A stretch of DNA of 64,000 nucleotides from G963663315 sp963665165 (GCA_963665165.1 OY761989.1:1302001-1366000); one strand, 5' to 3'. Positions 52,421-62,648 are shown, counted from the stretch's first letter. Made by a program: numbers and translations. Notes: generated by a model from the sequence alone, not told the origin.

Positions 52421-55400
52421 ATGGCCACCGGATGGGAGTTCTGGATTGATCGGGGAGGCACGTTTACCGATATTGTCGCCCGGCAACCCGATGGAAATGT
52501 GGTCACGCATAAACTGTTGTCGGAGAATCCCGGACAGTACCGCGATGCGGCGATCCAGGGAATCCGGGACATCCTGGGGGTGAAAACCTCCGAGAGGCTG
52601 GACACCAGCCGCATTGCGGCTGTCAAGATGGGGACGACGGTCGCGACCAATGCCCTGCTGGAGAGGCAGGGGGAAGACACGCTGCTGGTCACCACCCGCG
52701 GATTCAGGGACCAGTTGCGGATCGGCTACCAGACCCGCCCGGATCTGTTCGCGCTGAATATCCAGTTACCGGAAATGCTGTATTGCGACATCCTGGAAAT
52801 CGAGGAACGAATCGACGCTCATGGCGAGGTCCTGGTTGAACTGGATGCGGAGCGGGCGAGAGCGGATTTGCAGCGGTATTTCGACCAGGGACTCCGGTGC
52901 GTTGCGATCGTGCTGATGCACGGCTATCGCTATCACCGGCATGAACTTGTCCTGCAGAAGCTGGCGCAGGAAATCGGTTATACCCAGGTTTCCGTCAGTC
53001 ATCAGGTCAGTCCGCTGATGAAGTTCGTGCCGCGCGGCGATACGACTGTGGTGGATGCGTACCTGTCACCGATTCTGCGCCGCTATGTCCATCAGATCGA
53101 GGCGGAACTGGACGGGCTTGAACGGCACAACGGCAAGCTCATGTTCATGCAATCCAACGGCGGGCTGACTGACGCCCGCTTCTTCCAGGGGAAGGACGCC
53201 ATCCTTTCGGGACCGGCGGGCGGTGTGGTCGGCATGGCGCGGGTCAGTGAGGCGATCGACATAAACAAGGTGATCGGGTTCGACATGGGCGGCACGTCTA
53301 CCGATGTCAGCCACTATAACGGGGAATTCGAGAAAGCGTTTGAAACCCGGGTCGCGGGGGTTCGATTGCGCGCCCCGATGATGCGGATTCATACCGTGGC
53401 CGCCGGAGGCGGTTCGATCCTTCATTTTGACGGAGCGCGCTTCCGGGTGGGGCCGGATTCGGCGGGCGCCAATCCGGGGCCGGCCTGCTACCGCAACGGC
53501 GGCCCGCTGGCGATCACGGATTGCAACGTCATGCTCGGCAAGTTGCAGAGCGACCTGTTCCCCAATGTGTTTGGCGAGGATGCGAACCTGCCGCTTGACG
53601 CGGATCGGGTGGAGGATGAGTTCAAACTGCTGGCGGCGCGAATCCGGGAGGATACCGGGGACCGGCGCAGCCCTGAATCCGTGGCCGCCGGATTCCTGTC
53701 GATCGCGGTGGAAAATATGGCCAACGCGATCAAGAAAATCTCCGTGCAGCGGGGATACGACGTATCCGACTACACGCTGTGCTGCTTTGGCGGCGCCGGT
53801 GGGCAGCATGCCTGCCTGGTGGCGGACGCCCTGGCGATGAAGACCATACTGGTGCATCCGTTCGCCGGAGTTTTATCCGCTTACGGGATGGGCCTGGCGG
53901 ATACGGTCGCAGACCGGCAACAGGCGGTCGAGGCCGTGCTGGAGCGGGCGCTGATCAAGGACCTGGATGAGCGCCTGGACCAATTGCAGGACAGCGGCAT
54001 CGAGGAACTGGAGCGGCAGGGCGATCCATGTGAAAACCTGTCGTTCAATCGCTTGCTGCATATTCGCTACCAGGGATCGGACACGACCCTGGTTGTGCCC
54101 CATGGCGGCCTGGATGAGGTTCGGACCCGGTTCGAGCGGGTCCACCAGATGCGTTTCGGATTTGTCTCGGCAGACAAGCCATTGATCGTGGAGTCGATCC
54201 AGGTGGAAGTGGTATCCGCGGCCAGACCGTCCAGGATCGAAAATCCGGTTAACCGGGGCCATGGCTCGCAAGCGGCCGCAAAACCGGACGCGGTCAGGAA
54301 ATGCTACATGGAGGATCAATGGATCGACACGCCGTTTTATCAGCGAACCTCGCTGATTGTGGGGCAGGCGGTCAACGGACCGGCGGTGATCCTCGATTCG
54401 ACTGCAACCATCGTGGTCGAGCCGGATTGGCGGGCTGTATTGAAGCCGGACAACAACCTGGTTCTGGAGCGCTGGCGGCAACGCGCGAAAACAAAAGCCA
54501 TCGGTACGCAGGTGGATCCGGTCATGCTGGAAATATTCAACAATCTGTTCATGTCTATCGCGGAACAGATGGGTTTTGTGCTGGAAAACACGGCGGCCTC
54601 GGTGAATATCAAGGAACGGTTGGATTTTTCCTGCGCTATTTTTGACGCGGAGGGGGCGCTGGTCGCCAATGCCCCCCACATGCCGGTGCATCTCGGTTCC
54701 ATGGGAGAAAGCATCAAGACCGTCATACGGGAAAGGGCAGGCCGTATTCTTCCCGGAGACGCCTATATCCTGAACGCGCCCTACAATGGCGGTACGCATT
54801 TGCCGGACGTGACGATCATCAAGCCCGTGTTCGCCGAAAAGGACCGGATCCTGTTTTATGTCGCCTCGCGCGGGCACCATGCCGACATCGGCGGGAAAAC
54901 CCCCGGCTCGGCGCCTGCGGACTCGACCAGTATCGAACAGGAGGGGGTGGTGATCGACAATGTGAAACTGGTTGAAAACGACCGCTTCCTGGAAAAGGAG
55001 ATACACGACCTGTTGAGCCGGGGTGTCTGGCCCGCCCGTAATCCGGAAATGAACATTGCGGATTTCAAGGCGCAACTGGCGGCTTGCGAGAAGGGGGTCA
55101 GGGAACTGCTCAGGATGACCGGGCACTATGGCATCGAGACGGTCCATGCGTACATGAAACATGTCCAGGATAACGCGGAGGAGTCTGTCCGCCGCCTGTT
55201 CGGTGTCATGGAAGATGGGGAATTCACCTATGAAATGGATGACGGCCACCGGATTGCGGTGAAAATCAGGGTAGACCGGGCCAACCGCAAAGCGGTAGTG
55301 GATTTCACCGGAACCAGCGCCCGCCATCCGGGTAATTTCAACGCGCCGACCGCGGTCGTGCGCGCCGCCGCGCTCTACGTTTTCCGGTGCCTGGTGGATG

Positions 55401-56083
55401 ACCACATTCCGTTGAATGAAGGTTGCCTGAAACCCATGGAGATCATTATTCCCGAGGATTCGATGATCAACCCCCGATACCCCGCCGCGGTGATCGCGGG
55501 TAATGTCGAAACTTCACAGTACCTGGTCGATACCCTGTTCGGAGCCGTGAAAGCCGTTGCCGCAGCCCAGGGCACGATGAATAATTTTATCTGGGGCAAT
55601 GACCGGTACCAGTATTACGAGACCATCTGCGGCGGCGCCGGCGCCGGCGAAGGCTATCACGGGGCCGATGCCGTACACACGCACATGACCAATTCCAGAT
55701 TGACCGACCCGGAAGTGCTGGAATGGAGATTCCCGGTCATTCTGGAATCATTTGAAATCCGGACGGGTTCCGGCGGCAGGGGAAAATACCACGGCGGCGA
55801 CGGGGTGGTCAGAAAAGTGCGGTTCCTGGAAAGCGTCATTGCCAATATTATTTCCGGGCACAGGAAGGTGCCCCCTTATGGATTGATGGGAGGGCAGCCC
55901 GGAAAAACCGGATCGAACCGGGTAATCCATGCGGATGGTTCGCAAACATCGCTCGGTGGGACGGACCGGATCGATCTGGCGCCGGGAGATATGGTGGTTA
56001 TCGAAACTCCGGGAGGCGGAGGGTACGGCCCTCATAGTCAAGACGAGGTGGAAGCCAATGACATTTTTCAAATTTCACTCTGA
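52421..56083 (+). CDS. 5-oxoprolinase / hydantoinase-type HyuA-HyuB fusion
   Basis: A 1220-residue ATP-dependent hydrolase of the 5-oxoprolinase (OPLAH) type. The HyuA-like half begins WEFWIDRGGTFTDIVARQPDG and includes GGVVGMARVSEAI and GFDMGGTSTDVSHYNGEFE (ATP-binding, actin-like fold). The HyuB-like half starts at about residue 699 (DPVMLEIFNNLFMSIAEQMG) and contains APYNGGTHLPDVTIIKP and FYVASRGHHADIGG, ending GGGGYGP. Fused A+B organisation and full length match OPLAH, which opens 5-oxoproline to glutamate; N-methylhydantoinase or acetophenone carboxylase relatives are possible. gshB lies upstream, which fits glutathione turnover. Confidence 0.85.
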   Translation: MATGWEFWIDRGGTFTDIVARQPDGNVVTHKLLSENPGQYRDAAIQGIRDILGVKTSERLDTSRIAAVKMGTTVATNALLERQGEDTLLVTTRGFRDQLRIGYQTRPDLFALNIQLPEMLYCDILEIEERIDAHGEVLVELDAERARADLQRYFDQGLRCVAIVLMHGYRYHRHELVLQKLAQEIGYTQVSVSHQVSPLMKFVPRGDTTVVDAYLSPILRRYVHQIEAELDGLERHNGKLMFMQSNGGLTDARFFQGKDAILSGPAGGVVGMARVSEAIDINKVIGFDMGGTSTDVSHYNGEFEKAFETRVAGVRLRAPMMRIHTVAAGGGSILHFDGARFRVGPDSAGANPGPACYRNGGPLAITDCNVMLGKLQSDLFPNVFGEDANLPLDADRVEDEFKLLAARIREDTGDRRSPESVAAGFLSIAVENMANAIKKISVQRGYDVSDYTLCCFGGAGGQHACLVADALAMKTILVHPFAGVLSAYGMGLADTVADRQQAVEAVLERALIKDLDERLDQLQDSGIEELERQGDPCENLSFNRLLHIRYQGSDTTLVVPHGGLDEVRTRFERVHQMRFGFVSADKPLIVESIQVEVVSAARPSRIENPVNRGHGSQAAAKPDAVRKCYMEDQWIDTPFYQRTSLIVGQAVNGPAVILDSTATIVVEPDWRAVLKPDNNLVLERWRQRAKTKAIGTQVDPVMLEIFNNLFMSIAEQMGFVLENTAASVNIKERLDFSCAIFDAEGALVANAPHMPVHLGSMGESIKTVIRERAGRILPGDAYILNAPYNGGTHLPDVTIIKPVFAEKDRILFYVASRGHHADIGGKTPGSAPADSTSIEQEGVVIDNVKLVENDRFLEKEIHDLLSRGVWPARNPEMNIADFKAQLAACEKGVRELLRMTGHYGIETVHAYMKHVQDNAEESVRRLFGVMEDGEFTYEMDDGHRIAVKIRVDRANRKAVVDFTGTSARHPGNFNAPTAVVRAAALYVFRCLVDDHIPLNEGCLKPMEIIIPEDSMINPRYPAAVIAGNVETSQYLVDTLFGAVKAVAAAQGTMNNFIWGNDRYQYYETICGGAGAGEGYHGADAVHTHMTNSRLTDPEVLEWRFPVILESFEIRTGSGGRGKYHGGDGVVRKVRFLESVIANIISGHRKVPPYGLMGGQPGKTGSNRVIHADGSQTSLGGTDRIDLAPGDMVVIETPGGGGYGPHSQDEVEANDIFQISL

Positions 56084-56519
56084 ATCCCTGCAGGATGAAT
56101 GGCTGGACGCCTATGGACACCTGAACGAAGCGTATTATCTGGTTCCATTCAGCAATACGACCTGGCTGATGCAGGATCATTTCCGGATGGGAGTGGATTA
56201 TTTCAAGAGGACCGGGTGCGCGCTGTATACGGTGGAGACTCATCTGCGCTATCTGGACGAAGTCAGGCGACCGGCGCTGATGGAAATTGAAACCCTGATC
56301 CTGGGTTCCGATGCGAAGAAAATCTGGTTTGCCCATCAGATGATCGTAGCCGGGACGATCCGGGCCACCGCCGAATTCATGATCCTGCATTATGATACCC
56401 GGCAGGGGCGAACCACGCAGATGCCCGATCCGGTACAGGCCATGCTGAAGCAGGCCGAGACTACGGAGAAACCGGACTGGGTGGGCCGACAGATCGGCCT
56501 GCGCAAAAAACCGGGGTGA
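56058..56519 (+). CDS. Hotdog-fold acyl-CoA thioesterase
   Basis: A 153-residue protein of the 4HBT/YbgC-like superfamily. Typical features are DAYGHLNEAYYLVPFSNTTW (the Asp-x3-His-x-Asn region), YTVETHLRYLDEVRRPALMEIE and KKIWFAHQMI. Similar thioesterases accompany carnitine/betainyl-CoA pathways, for example fused to L-carnitine dehydrogenase; the substrate here is unknown. The ATG at 56058 overlaps the oxoprolinase gene end by 26 bases, so the two are co-translated. Confidence 0.8.
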   Translation: MTFFKFHSESLQDEWLDAYGHLNEAYYLVPFSNTTWLMQDHFRMGVDYFKRTGCALYTVETHLRYLDEVRRPALMEIETLILGSDAKKIWFAHQMIVAGTIRATAEFMILHYDTRQGRTTQMPDPVQAMLKQAETTEKPDWVGRQIGLRKKPG

Positions 56520-56540
56520 AAATCCCGGACAGGGACTCAC

Positions 56541-57539
56541 TCAGTCGCCATAGTGGATCATGGACGCGCTTCCGGTATCGTTGATATCGCGGATTGCGGT
56601 TTCGACATCCTGAATCGCGTCCCGAAGGTAGCCGGTGATCACCTGCCTGTCATCGGTAAACGGGATTTCATCGACCAGGGCCTGCAACCGGCCCATGGAC
56701 AGCCATGCCTTGTGTCTCGCCCATTCGGCGAAGAGGACATGATGAGGGTCAACCAGGGATAAATCCGGGAACCGGCAAACATCGTCAATTCCTGCGTTCA
56801 ACGGCACATATCCATTCACCAGGGTGATGCGTTCCCCCGGCCGGGTCAGTCTGGCGGCGCGATGCACCACCATATAGCCATGCAGCGCAATGGCGTAACC
56901 CGCGCCGGGAAACCGGGCGCTCACTATCCGTTCCGGCGGAATGGCCTCGCCCCGGTCCGTAATTTCTTTCGCCTGTTCACGGGTGCCCGTGAAATACTGG
57001 AACTCTCCGCCAGCAAGATGGTTCGGGTCGGACAGCATCAACACATAGTCCAGGCTCAGTGTGTCATGGTGCCATTTGTCAACCGGTCTGGTGAGGTCGT
57101 CCGGGGCAAAATTGAGATGCCCCAGATGCAAGGGCATGGTATGGGGCGCTACCGGAGCGCCGAAGATGTCCGAGACGAATTCGGTGACCTCTCTGCAAAG
57201 GCAGAAATCCCGTAGAAAACGGGATTGATAGACGCCGCCGCGAACCATGTTCTCGATACGTTCACAGTTGACTGCATATTTGCGCAATGAGCGGGCTGCA
57301 GCCAGCATGGCCGCGATTCCTTCGTCCGACAATATCCGCATCGTCCCGGAGAGCGCCAGGTCGGTTGGGCAGTTGCGGATCGTTTCGGCGTCATAACCGA
57401 GGTCGCTCAACTTCAGCGTGTCTTGCGGGGGTTCGAGTTGAAGATGCATGTCCGGGTCGAACCGGGTTTTCTCATCCAGATAGTGGTACCCGCCAGGCAG
57501 GATGGAAGGAAATTTCAGAGGGCTGTTCCAGTATGGCAT
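56541..57539 (-). CDS. Putative Fe(II)/2-oxoglutarate-dependent oxygenase
   Basis: A 332-residue protein with the double-stranded beta-helix iron site: WHHDTLSLDYVLMLSD supplies His and Asp, GGEFQYFTGTREQ follows, and YMVVHRAARLTRPGERITLVNGYV supplies the distal His with a 2OG-binding Arg. It resembles phytanoyl-CoA dioxygenase-like enzymes and some 2OG-dependent small-molecule hydroxylases. Substrate unknown. Convergent with the thioesterase gene, 21 bases apart. Confidence 0.75.
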   Translation of the reverse strand: MPYWNSPLKFPSILPGGYHYLDEKTRFDPDMHLQLEPPQDTLKLSDLGYDAETIRNCPTDLALSGTMRILSDEGIAAMLAAARSLRKYAVNCERIENMVRGGVYQSRFLRDFCLCREVTEFVSDIFGAPVAPHTMPLHLGHLNFAPDDLTRPVDKWHHDTLSLDYVLMLSDPNHLAGGEFQYFTGTREQAKEITDRGEAIPPERIVSARFPGAGYAIALHGYMVVHRAARLTRPGERITLVNGYVPLNAGIDDVCRFPDLSLVDPHHVLFAEWARHKAWLSMGRLQALVDEIPFTDDRQVITGYLRDAIQDVETAIRDINDTGSASMIHYGD

Positions 57540-57731
57540 GTCGAATCATTACAGTGGTCAATGACGAACATTGTATATGAAAAGCGACGATTTTCGTGTC
57601 GGCCATCCATTTGTTGCCGGGATGCGTAAATCCCGGCATACACCGGTGTGAATTCCCGTGTTTTCATGGTGCGCGGTTGTTACAATTACAGACCTTCAAC
57701 AAACAGGTCTTCATCGATATTGGAGGAAACC

Positions 57732-58736
57732 ATGTCAATCATTACCAGAATTGCGGCCAGCGTATTGGCTGCGATGATCATCCCCGTTCCGGCGGCGTTT
57801 GCGCAATCCGCCGATTATGTCCTGAACACAGCGTCCACAGGCGGCACCTATCATCCGGTTGGCACCGCTATTTCCACATTGTCGAAAGTAAAACTGCTGC
57901 CAAAGGAAAAATTCAGCCTGACGGCAGTCAACTCTGCCGGTTCGGGCGCCAATGTCCAGGCGCTGGCCGCAGGGACTGCGGATTTTGCGATTTTGCAGGG
58001 ATTGTTCGGTTCGTATGCCGCGACCGGAACCGGGCCGGTTTCCGAAAAACAGGAAAACCTGCGGGCCGTCACCATGCTTTGGCAGAATGTCGAGCAATTC
58101 GTTCTTTCCAACGACAAGGTTACCAGCGGCACAGTCAGTGACCTGGTCGCGCTCAAGGGCATGGGTATGGGCATGGGCAAGCAAAATTCCGGAACGATCG
58201 GTTCGAACACGGTTCTGCTGGCCGGACTTGGCGTCGATATCGAAGCTGATTTCGAGCTGGTATACGCCGGGTATGGCCCGACTGCCGACGCTTTGGCGAA
58301 CGGCCAGATAGTCGGCGCCGGCCTCGGCGCCGGACCGCCTACCGGTGCCATCACCCGGTTAATGGCATCCAACGAAGGAAAATTCACAATCCTTGACATA
58401 ACGGCGGATCAAGCGGCGGCGATGGACGGTGGTCGCGGCCTCTGGGTGCCATACACGATTGCGGCTGGCACCTACCCTGGCCAGGACAAGGACATCAACA
58501 CGATCGCGCAGCCGAACTTTCTGGCCGTGAACGCGAATGTCGATGAAAATCATGTCTATCTCCTGACCAGAACCATGTATGAAAACCTCGGTTTTCTTCA
58601 GGCCATCCATCCCGCGACCAAGGCAATGGCTATCGAAAAGGCGATGGCTGGCCTTCCTGTTCCGCTGCATCCGGGAGCAGTGAAATACTATCAGGAAGTC
58701 GGACTGGAAATCCCGGAACATCTGATGGCGAAATAA
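57732..58736 (+). CDS. TAXI-family TRAP transporter solute-binding receptor
   Basis: Periplasmic substrate receptor of the TAXI branch of TRAP transporters. The 334-residue protein has a Sec signal peptide cleaved after AFA/AQ near residue 25, then YVLNTASTGGTYHPVGTAI (the GGTY signature), VNSAGSGANVQALAAGTADFAILQ and VPYTIAAGTYPGQDKDINTI. GGAGG precedes the ATG at 57732; an upstream in-frame start at 57648 would disrupt the signal peptide. The fused permease gene follows after a hairpin. Ligand likely a small carboxylate or amino acid, by family. Confidence 0.9.
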   Translation: MSIITRIAASVLAAMIIPVPAAFAQSADYVLNTASTGGTYHPVGTAISTLSKVKLLPKEKFSLTAVNSAGSGANVQALAAGTADFAILQGLFGSYAATGTGPVSEKQENLRAVTMLWQNVEQFVLSNDKVTSGTVSDLVALKGMGMGMGKQNSGTIGSNTVLLAGLGVDIEADFELVYAGYGPTADALANGQIVGAGLGAGPPTGAITRLMASNEGKFTILDITADQAAAMDGGRGLWVPYTIAAGTYPGQDKDINTIAQPNFLAVNANVDENHVYLLTRTMYENLGFLQAIHPATKAMAIEKAMAGLPVPLHPGAVKYYQEVGLEIPEHLMAK

Positions 58737-58760
58737 CCAGGTCGAAATGACATTCAGCGG

Positions 58761-58796
58761 GGTAGCGCCAGACACATTTGGCGCTGCCTCTTTTTT
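58761..58796 (+). terminator. Intra-operon terminator between receptor and TRAP permease
   Basis: A ten-pair stem (GGTAGCGCCA at 58761-58770 with TGGCGCTGCC at 58779-58788, one G-T pair), loop of eight, runs into TCTTTTTT. It lies 25 bases after the receptor stop and would let most transcripts stop there, giving more receptor than permease. Confidence 0.75.
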
Positions 58797-58846
58797 CGGA
58801 AAATTCAACAGGGCCCTGAGTCCATTTCGTGGCAAAGGGGTCTGAA

Positions 58847-61042
58847 ATGCGGACCGATGACAAGGCCATGGGAGGCGTTGACGAAACGGGTCCGTATCCG
58901 GAGTCGCCGGGTCACTGGTTGTCCCTGGACGAGACTTCGCAATCGTTGACCGATCGAACGGTTGGCGCACTCGCGGTCGTGTTCGGGTTCTGGCATATTC
59001 TGACCAATATATACTTTCTGGAACCCGGACTCTGGCAAAATGCCATTCACTTCGCCGGATTCGCCATTCTCGCCTCGGTCGTTCATAGCCCGTTCAAGTC
59101 AAGGCTGAAATCCGGAACGGCCATTCTAGTCGATCTTTCCTACGGGCTGGTCATTGCCGCCGCGGCGCTTTGGGTGGCGGGCGCGGAAACATCGCTTTAC
59201 CAGCGCACTCTGGCGGTGACGGGACAGTCCTGGCAATTCAGTCCCGTTGACTGGGCGGCGGGCTTCATCCTGATTTTTGCGGCAATCGATTTGTCCCGGC
59301 GGGTTTCGGGCTGGGTGATTCCGGTCCTCGTGTTTTTGTCCCTGTCCTACATCCTGTTTCTCGGTCCCTTGCTGCCCGGTGTTTTCAGGTCAGCGACGCT
59401 GCCCATGAACGATGTCCTGTTCCGCACACTCTATAACGACGAGGGCATGTTGGGCATCCTCGCCAGTATTTCCTCTACCAACATCACCTTGTTCATGATT
59501 TTTGGCGGATTTCTGATTGCTTCGGGAGCCAGCGATTTCGTCATCGAACTGTCCAAGCTGGTCGCCGGGCGCATCCGTGGCGGCGCGGCTTTTGTCGCGG
59601 TGATTTCTTCTGCGCTGACCGGCACGATCAACGGTTCCGCCATCGCAAATACCGCGTCAACGGGTGTGATCACCATCCCCCTGATGAAATCGAACGGGTT
59701 CAGGGGCAAATTTGCGGGTGGCGTGGAAGCCGCGGCTTCCACCGGCGGGCAATTGATGCCCCCGATCATGGGCGCCGGAGCCTTTGTCATGGCAAGCTAC
59801 ACATCGATTCCTTACGCGACCATCGTCACCGTTTCGATCATACCCGCGGCACTCTATTTCCTCTCGGTCGCATTTATCGTCCGGATCGAAGCGATGAAAT
59901 ACCGGATCGGAGATGGGATGGATCTGGCCGTTGATTATGGCAAACTGGTATCCGGCAGTCTGACTTTCATTCTGCCGCTGACGATCATGATCTGGCTGTT
60001 GATGACGGGCGTGACTCCCGCGTTTGCCGCCTCCTGGGCAATTGCAACGCTGATCGTCGTATCCTGGGCGACCTGGGCGGTATCCAGGATCGCTCGCCTG
60101 AATGACTTCAATCCTGTGCTGATGGACCACCGCCGGATTGCCCGCGCTTTTCTGGTTGGTGTCAAATCCTCGATCCTGACCGGTATCCTGCTGATTGCAA
60201 TCGGAATCATGAATAATGCCATTGTCACCAGTGGCGTCGGTAACGGGTTTTCACTGATGATCGCGCAATGGTCGCAAGGGTCGCTGGCGCTGGCGGTACT
60301 GCTGATCGGTCTCGCGTCACTGGTGTTGGGCATGGGACTTCCGGTCACCGCCGCCTACATTATCCTTGCAATCCTGACAGCGCCCGCGCTTGCCGGGATC
60401 ATGGCCGACACGATGATTGTGGATCAGTTGGTTGCCGGTATCAGCGACCCGGCCAGAGCGGCGGTATTCAACCTGGTCGACAGCGTGCACGTTGCGGATA
60501 TCGCATCGGGATTATCCCGGGAAAACGCTCTGGAAATGCTCGCCGCGTTGCCGTTCGAAGTGGCAGTCACATTGCGTCCGATGTTGATCGATCCGGCAAC
60601 CCTGACGGTTATCCTGTTGACTGCCCACCTGATCATTTTCTGGTTGAGCCAGGACAGCAATGTGACTCCGCCGGTTTGTCTGGCAGCGTTTACCGCGGCG
60701 GGGATTGCCGGATCAAGGCCAATGGCCACCGGATTCCAGGCATGGAAAATTGCCAAGGGCCTGTATATCCTGCCTCTGATGTTTGCTTATACGCCATTGA
60801 TATCCGGCAGTTTCCATGAAGTGTTGCAGATCGGATTTTTCGCGATGTTCGGCATTTATGCGCTGACTGCGTTGATCCAGAACCATGCCGAAGGACCATT
60901 GAGCGGGGTGCTTGTGCCGATGCTCATACTGGGCGGGGCCGCAACTTTTTTCCCGCTCGCTCTTGTGGCCAATACCGTCGGCGCCCTGGTGGTAATCCTG
61001 GTCGTGGTCCTGTCGAAACGAAATCTGCCGAGGGAGCGGTAA
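58847..61042 (+). CDS. TRAP transporter fused permease (4TM-12TM)
   Basis: A 731-residue inner-membrane protein combining the DctQ-like and DctM-like subunits, as usual for TAXI TRAP systems. About 16-18 hydrophobic helices can be traced. The DctM core shows TGTINGSAIANTASTGVITIPLMK, AAASTGGQLMPPIMGAGAFVMA and LGMGLPVTAAYIILAILTAP. The ATG at 58847 has AAGGGG upstream; a GTG six codons earlier is an alternative. Sodium-coupled uptake is expected from the family. It follows the receptor after an intra-operon terminator. Confidence 0.9.
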   Translation: MRTDDKAMGGVDETGPYPESPGHWLSLDETSQSLTDRTVGALAVVFGFWHILTNIYFLEPGLWQNAIHFAGFAILASVVHSPFKSRLKSGTAILVDLSYGLVIAAAALWVAGAETSLYQRTLAVTGQSWQFSPVDWAAGFILIFAAIDLSRRVSGWVIPVLVFLSLSYILFLGPLLPGVFRSATLPMNDVLFRTLYNDEGMLGILASISSTNITLFMIFGGFLIASGASDFVIELSKLVAGRIRGGAAFVAVISSALTGTINGSAIANTASTGVITIPLMKSNGFRGKFAGGVEAAASTGGQLMPPIMGAGAFVMASYTSIPYATIVTVSIIPAALYFLSVAFIVRIEAMKYRIGDGMDLAVDYGKLVSGSLTFILPLTIMIWLLMTGVTPAFAASWAIATLIVVSWATWAVSRIARLNDFNPVLMDHRRIARAFLVGVKSSILTGILLIAIGIMNNAIVTSGVGNGFSLMIAQWSQGSLALAVLLIGLASLVLGMGLPVTAAYIILAILTAPALAGIMADTMIVDQLVAGISDPARAAVFNLVDSVHVADIASGLSRENALEMLAALPFEVAVTLRPMLIDPATLTVILLTAHLIIFWLSQDSNVTPPVCLAAFTAAGIAGSRPMATGFQAWKIAKGLYILPLMFAYTPLISGSFHEVLQIGFFAMFGIYALTALIQNHAEGPLSGVLVPMLILGGAATFFPLALVANTVGALVVILVVVLSKRNLPRER

Positions 61043-61100
61043 GTCATCATTGGTGTTATAGTTGCAGGTCGTCAACATACTCAACATACAAGGTAAAGAC

Positions 61101-62648
61101 GTGAAAAAATTTTCTCTGCTTGTGGTTGCCGGGTTGTTCGCGGTTTCGACAGCGCATTCCAACACACTGAAAATGGCGTATGACGCGGATCCGATGTCAC
61201 TGGACATTCACGAGTTGCTGTCGGGAGGTACGTTGCAGCTTTCCCACATGGTTTGCGACCCGCTGATCCGATTGAATCAGGAACTGGGTTTCGAGTCACG
61301 GATTGCCAGCAGTTGGGAACGACTGGACGATACGACCGTAAGATTCAATCTCCGTCAGGGGGTACGTTTCCATTCCGGTCGTGAACTGACAGCCGCGGAT
61401 GTCCGGTATACCTTTGACAGGCTGAAGCGGAGTGAGGACTTCAAGGGAATCTTCGTGAATTTTACGGCGGCCCATGTCATGGATGACTACACCATTGATC
61501 TGGTCACCGACGGACCTTATCCACTGCTTTTGCATACCGCGGCCTATATATTCCCTCTCGACAGCGCGTTTTACAGGGGAACCGACGAGCGGGGACGGGA
61601 CAAGGGTGAGATTGTGAAGCATGGCGATTCATTCGCCTCGACTAACATTTCCTGCACCGGGCCGTTTACGGTCACCTCGCGGGAGCAGGGGGTCAAAGTG
61701 GTTTTCGACCGGTTTGCGGATTACTGGGATACCGGGTCACCGGGCAATGTCGAGCGGATCGTGTTCACCCCGATCAAGGATGACCCGGCCCGGGTTGACG
61801 CGCTGCTGTCCGGTGACATTGATTTTGCCGCTCCCGTCCCGCCGGCCGATCTGGCTCGAATCGACAGCAGCGACGCGGTGGATCTGGTGACCATGAGCGG
61901 TACCCGGATCATTACCTTCCAGCTTAACCAGAAAAGGAATCCGGCGCTGGCCGATGTCCGGGTCAGGCGGGCCATCGTTCATGCGGTGAACAATGAGGGT
62001 ATCGTGGAGAAAATCATGAATAACTTCGGTACCGCCGCGGCGCAGCAAAGCCCGAAAGGTTACCCGGGTCATAACGAAGCGCTGCAACCTCGCTATGATC
62101 TTGAAAAAGCCCGCGCGTGGATGGCCGAGGCCGGATATGCGGGTGGTTTCGACGCAACGATGATGGCGCCCGACAACCGCTATGTGAATGACGCCAAAAT
62201 AGCGGAAGCGGTTGCCGGTATGCTCTCGAAAATCAATATCCGGGTGGATCTGACAACGATGCCAAAAGTCCGGTATTGGCCCAGCTTTGACGAACGCGCC
62301 GCCGATATCATGATGATCGGGTGGGATACGCCTACCAAGGACTCGGCTAATTTCTCGGAATTCCTGATGATGACACCGGATCCCGCGACCGGCTATGGCC
62401 AGTACAACAGTGGCAATTACTCCAATACCGAAGTGGACCGGCTGGTACTGGACAGCGCAAAACAGACCGACGCCTCCAAACGGGCGGAAATGCTGCAACG
62501 GGTTGAACAGATCCTCCATGATGAAGCGGCCTTTGTGCCGTTGCATTGGCAGGACCGGGCATGGGCAGCGAGGAAGGGCGTCCATATCGACCGTGTTGTC
62601 AACGTAATGAACCTGCCTTACCTGGGCGACCTGGTCATGGATCGATAA
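61101..62648 (+). CDS. Peptide/nickel-type ABC transporter substrate-binding protein (DppA-like)
   Basis: A 515-residue cluster C (SBP_bac_5) binding protein. From GTG 61101 (AAGGT upstream) it begins with a signal peptide KKFSLLVVAGLFAVSTAHS, and LKMAYDADPMSLDIHE, LRQGVRFHSGRELTAADVRYTFDR and NNEGIVEKIMNNFGTAAAQ follow, as in DppA/OppA. A reading from 61062 would place 13 residues before the signal peptide. The ATPase genes downstream are on the opposite strand, convergent, and their permeases must lie past the window. Confidence 0.9.
   Translation: MKKFSLLVVAGLFAVSTAHSNTLKMAYDADPMSLDIHELLSGGTLQLSHMVCDPLIRLNQELGFESRIASSWERLDDTTVRFNLRQGVRFHSGRELTAADVRYTFDRLKRSEDFKGIFVNFTAAHVMDDYTIDLVTDGPYPLLLHTAAYIFPLDSAFYRGTDERGRDKGEIVKHGDSFASTNISCTGPFTVTSREQGVKVVFDRFADYWDTGSPGNVERIVFTPIKDDPARVDALLSGDIDFAAPVPPADLARIDSSDAVDLVTMSGTRIITFQLNQKRNPALADVRVRRAIVHAVNNEGIVEKIMNNFGTAAAQQSPKGYPGHNEALQPRYDLEKARAWMAEAGYAGGFDATMMAPDNRYVNDAKIAEAVAGMLSKINIRVDLTTMPKVRYWPSFDERAADIMMIGWDTPTKDSANFSEFLMMTPDPATGYGQYNSGNYSNTEVDRLVLDSAKQTDASKRAEMLQRVEQILHDEAAFVPLHWQDRAWAARKGVHIDRVVNVMNLPYLGDLVMDR

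Noticed and set aside
53873..55405. A 510-codon minus-strand frame opposite the oxoprolinase gene
   Set aside because: Antisense shadow in GC-rich coding DNA; no recognisable domain, and the sense gene is certain.
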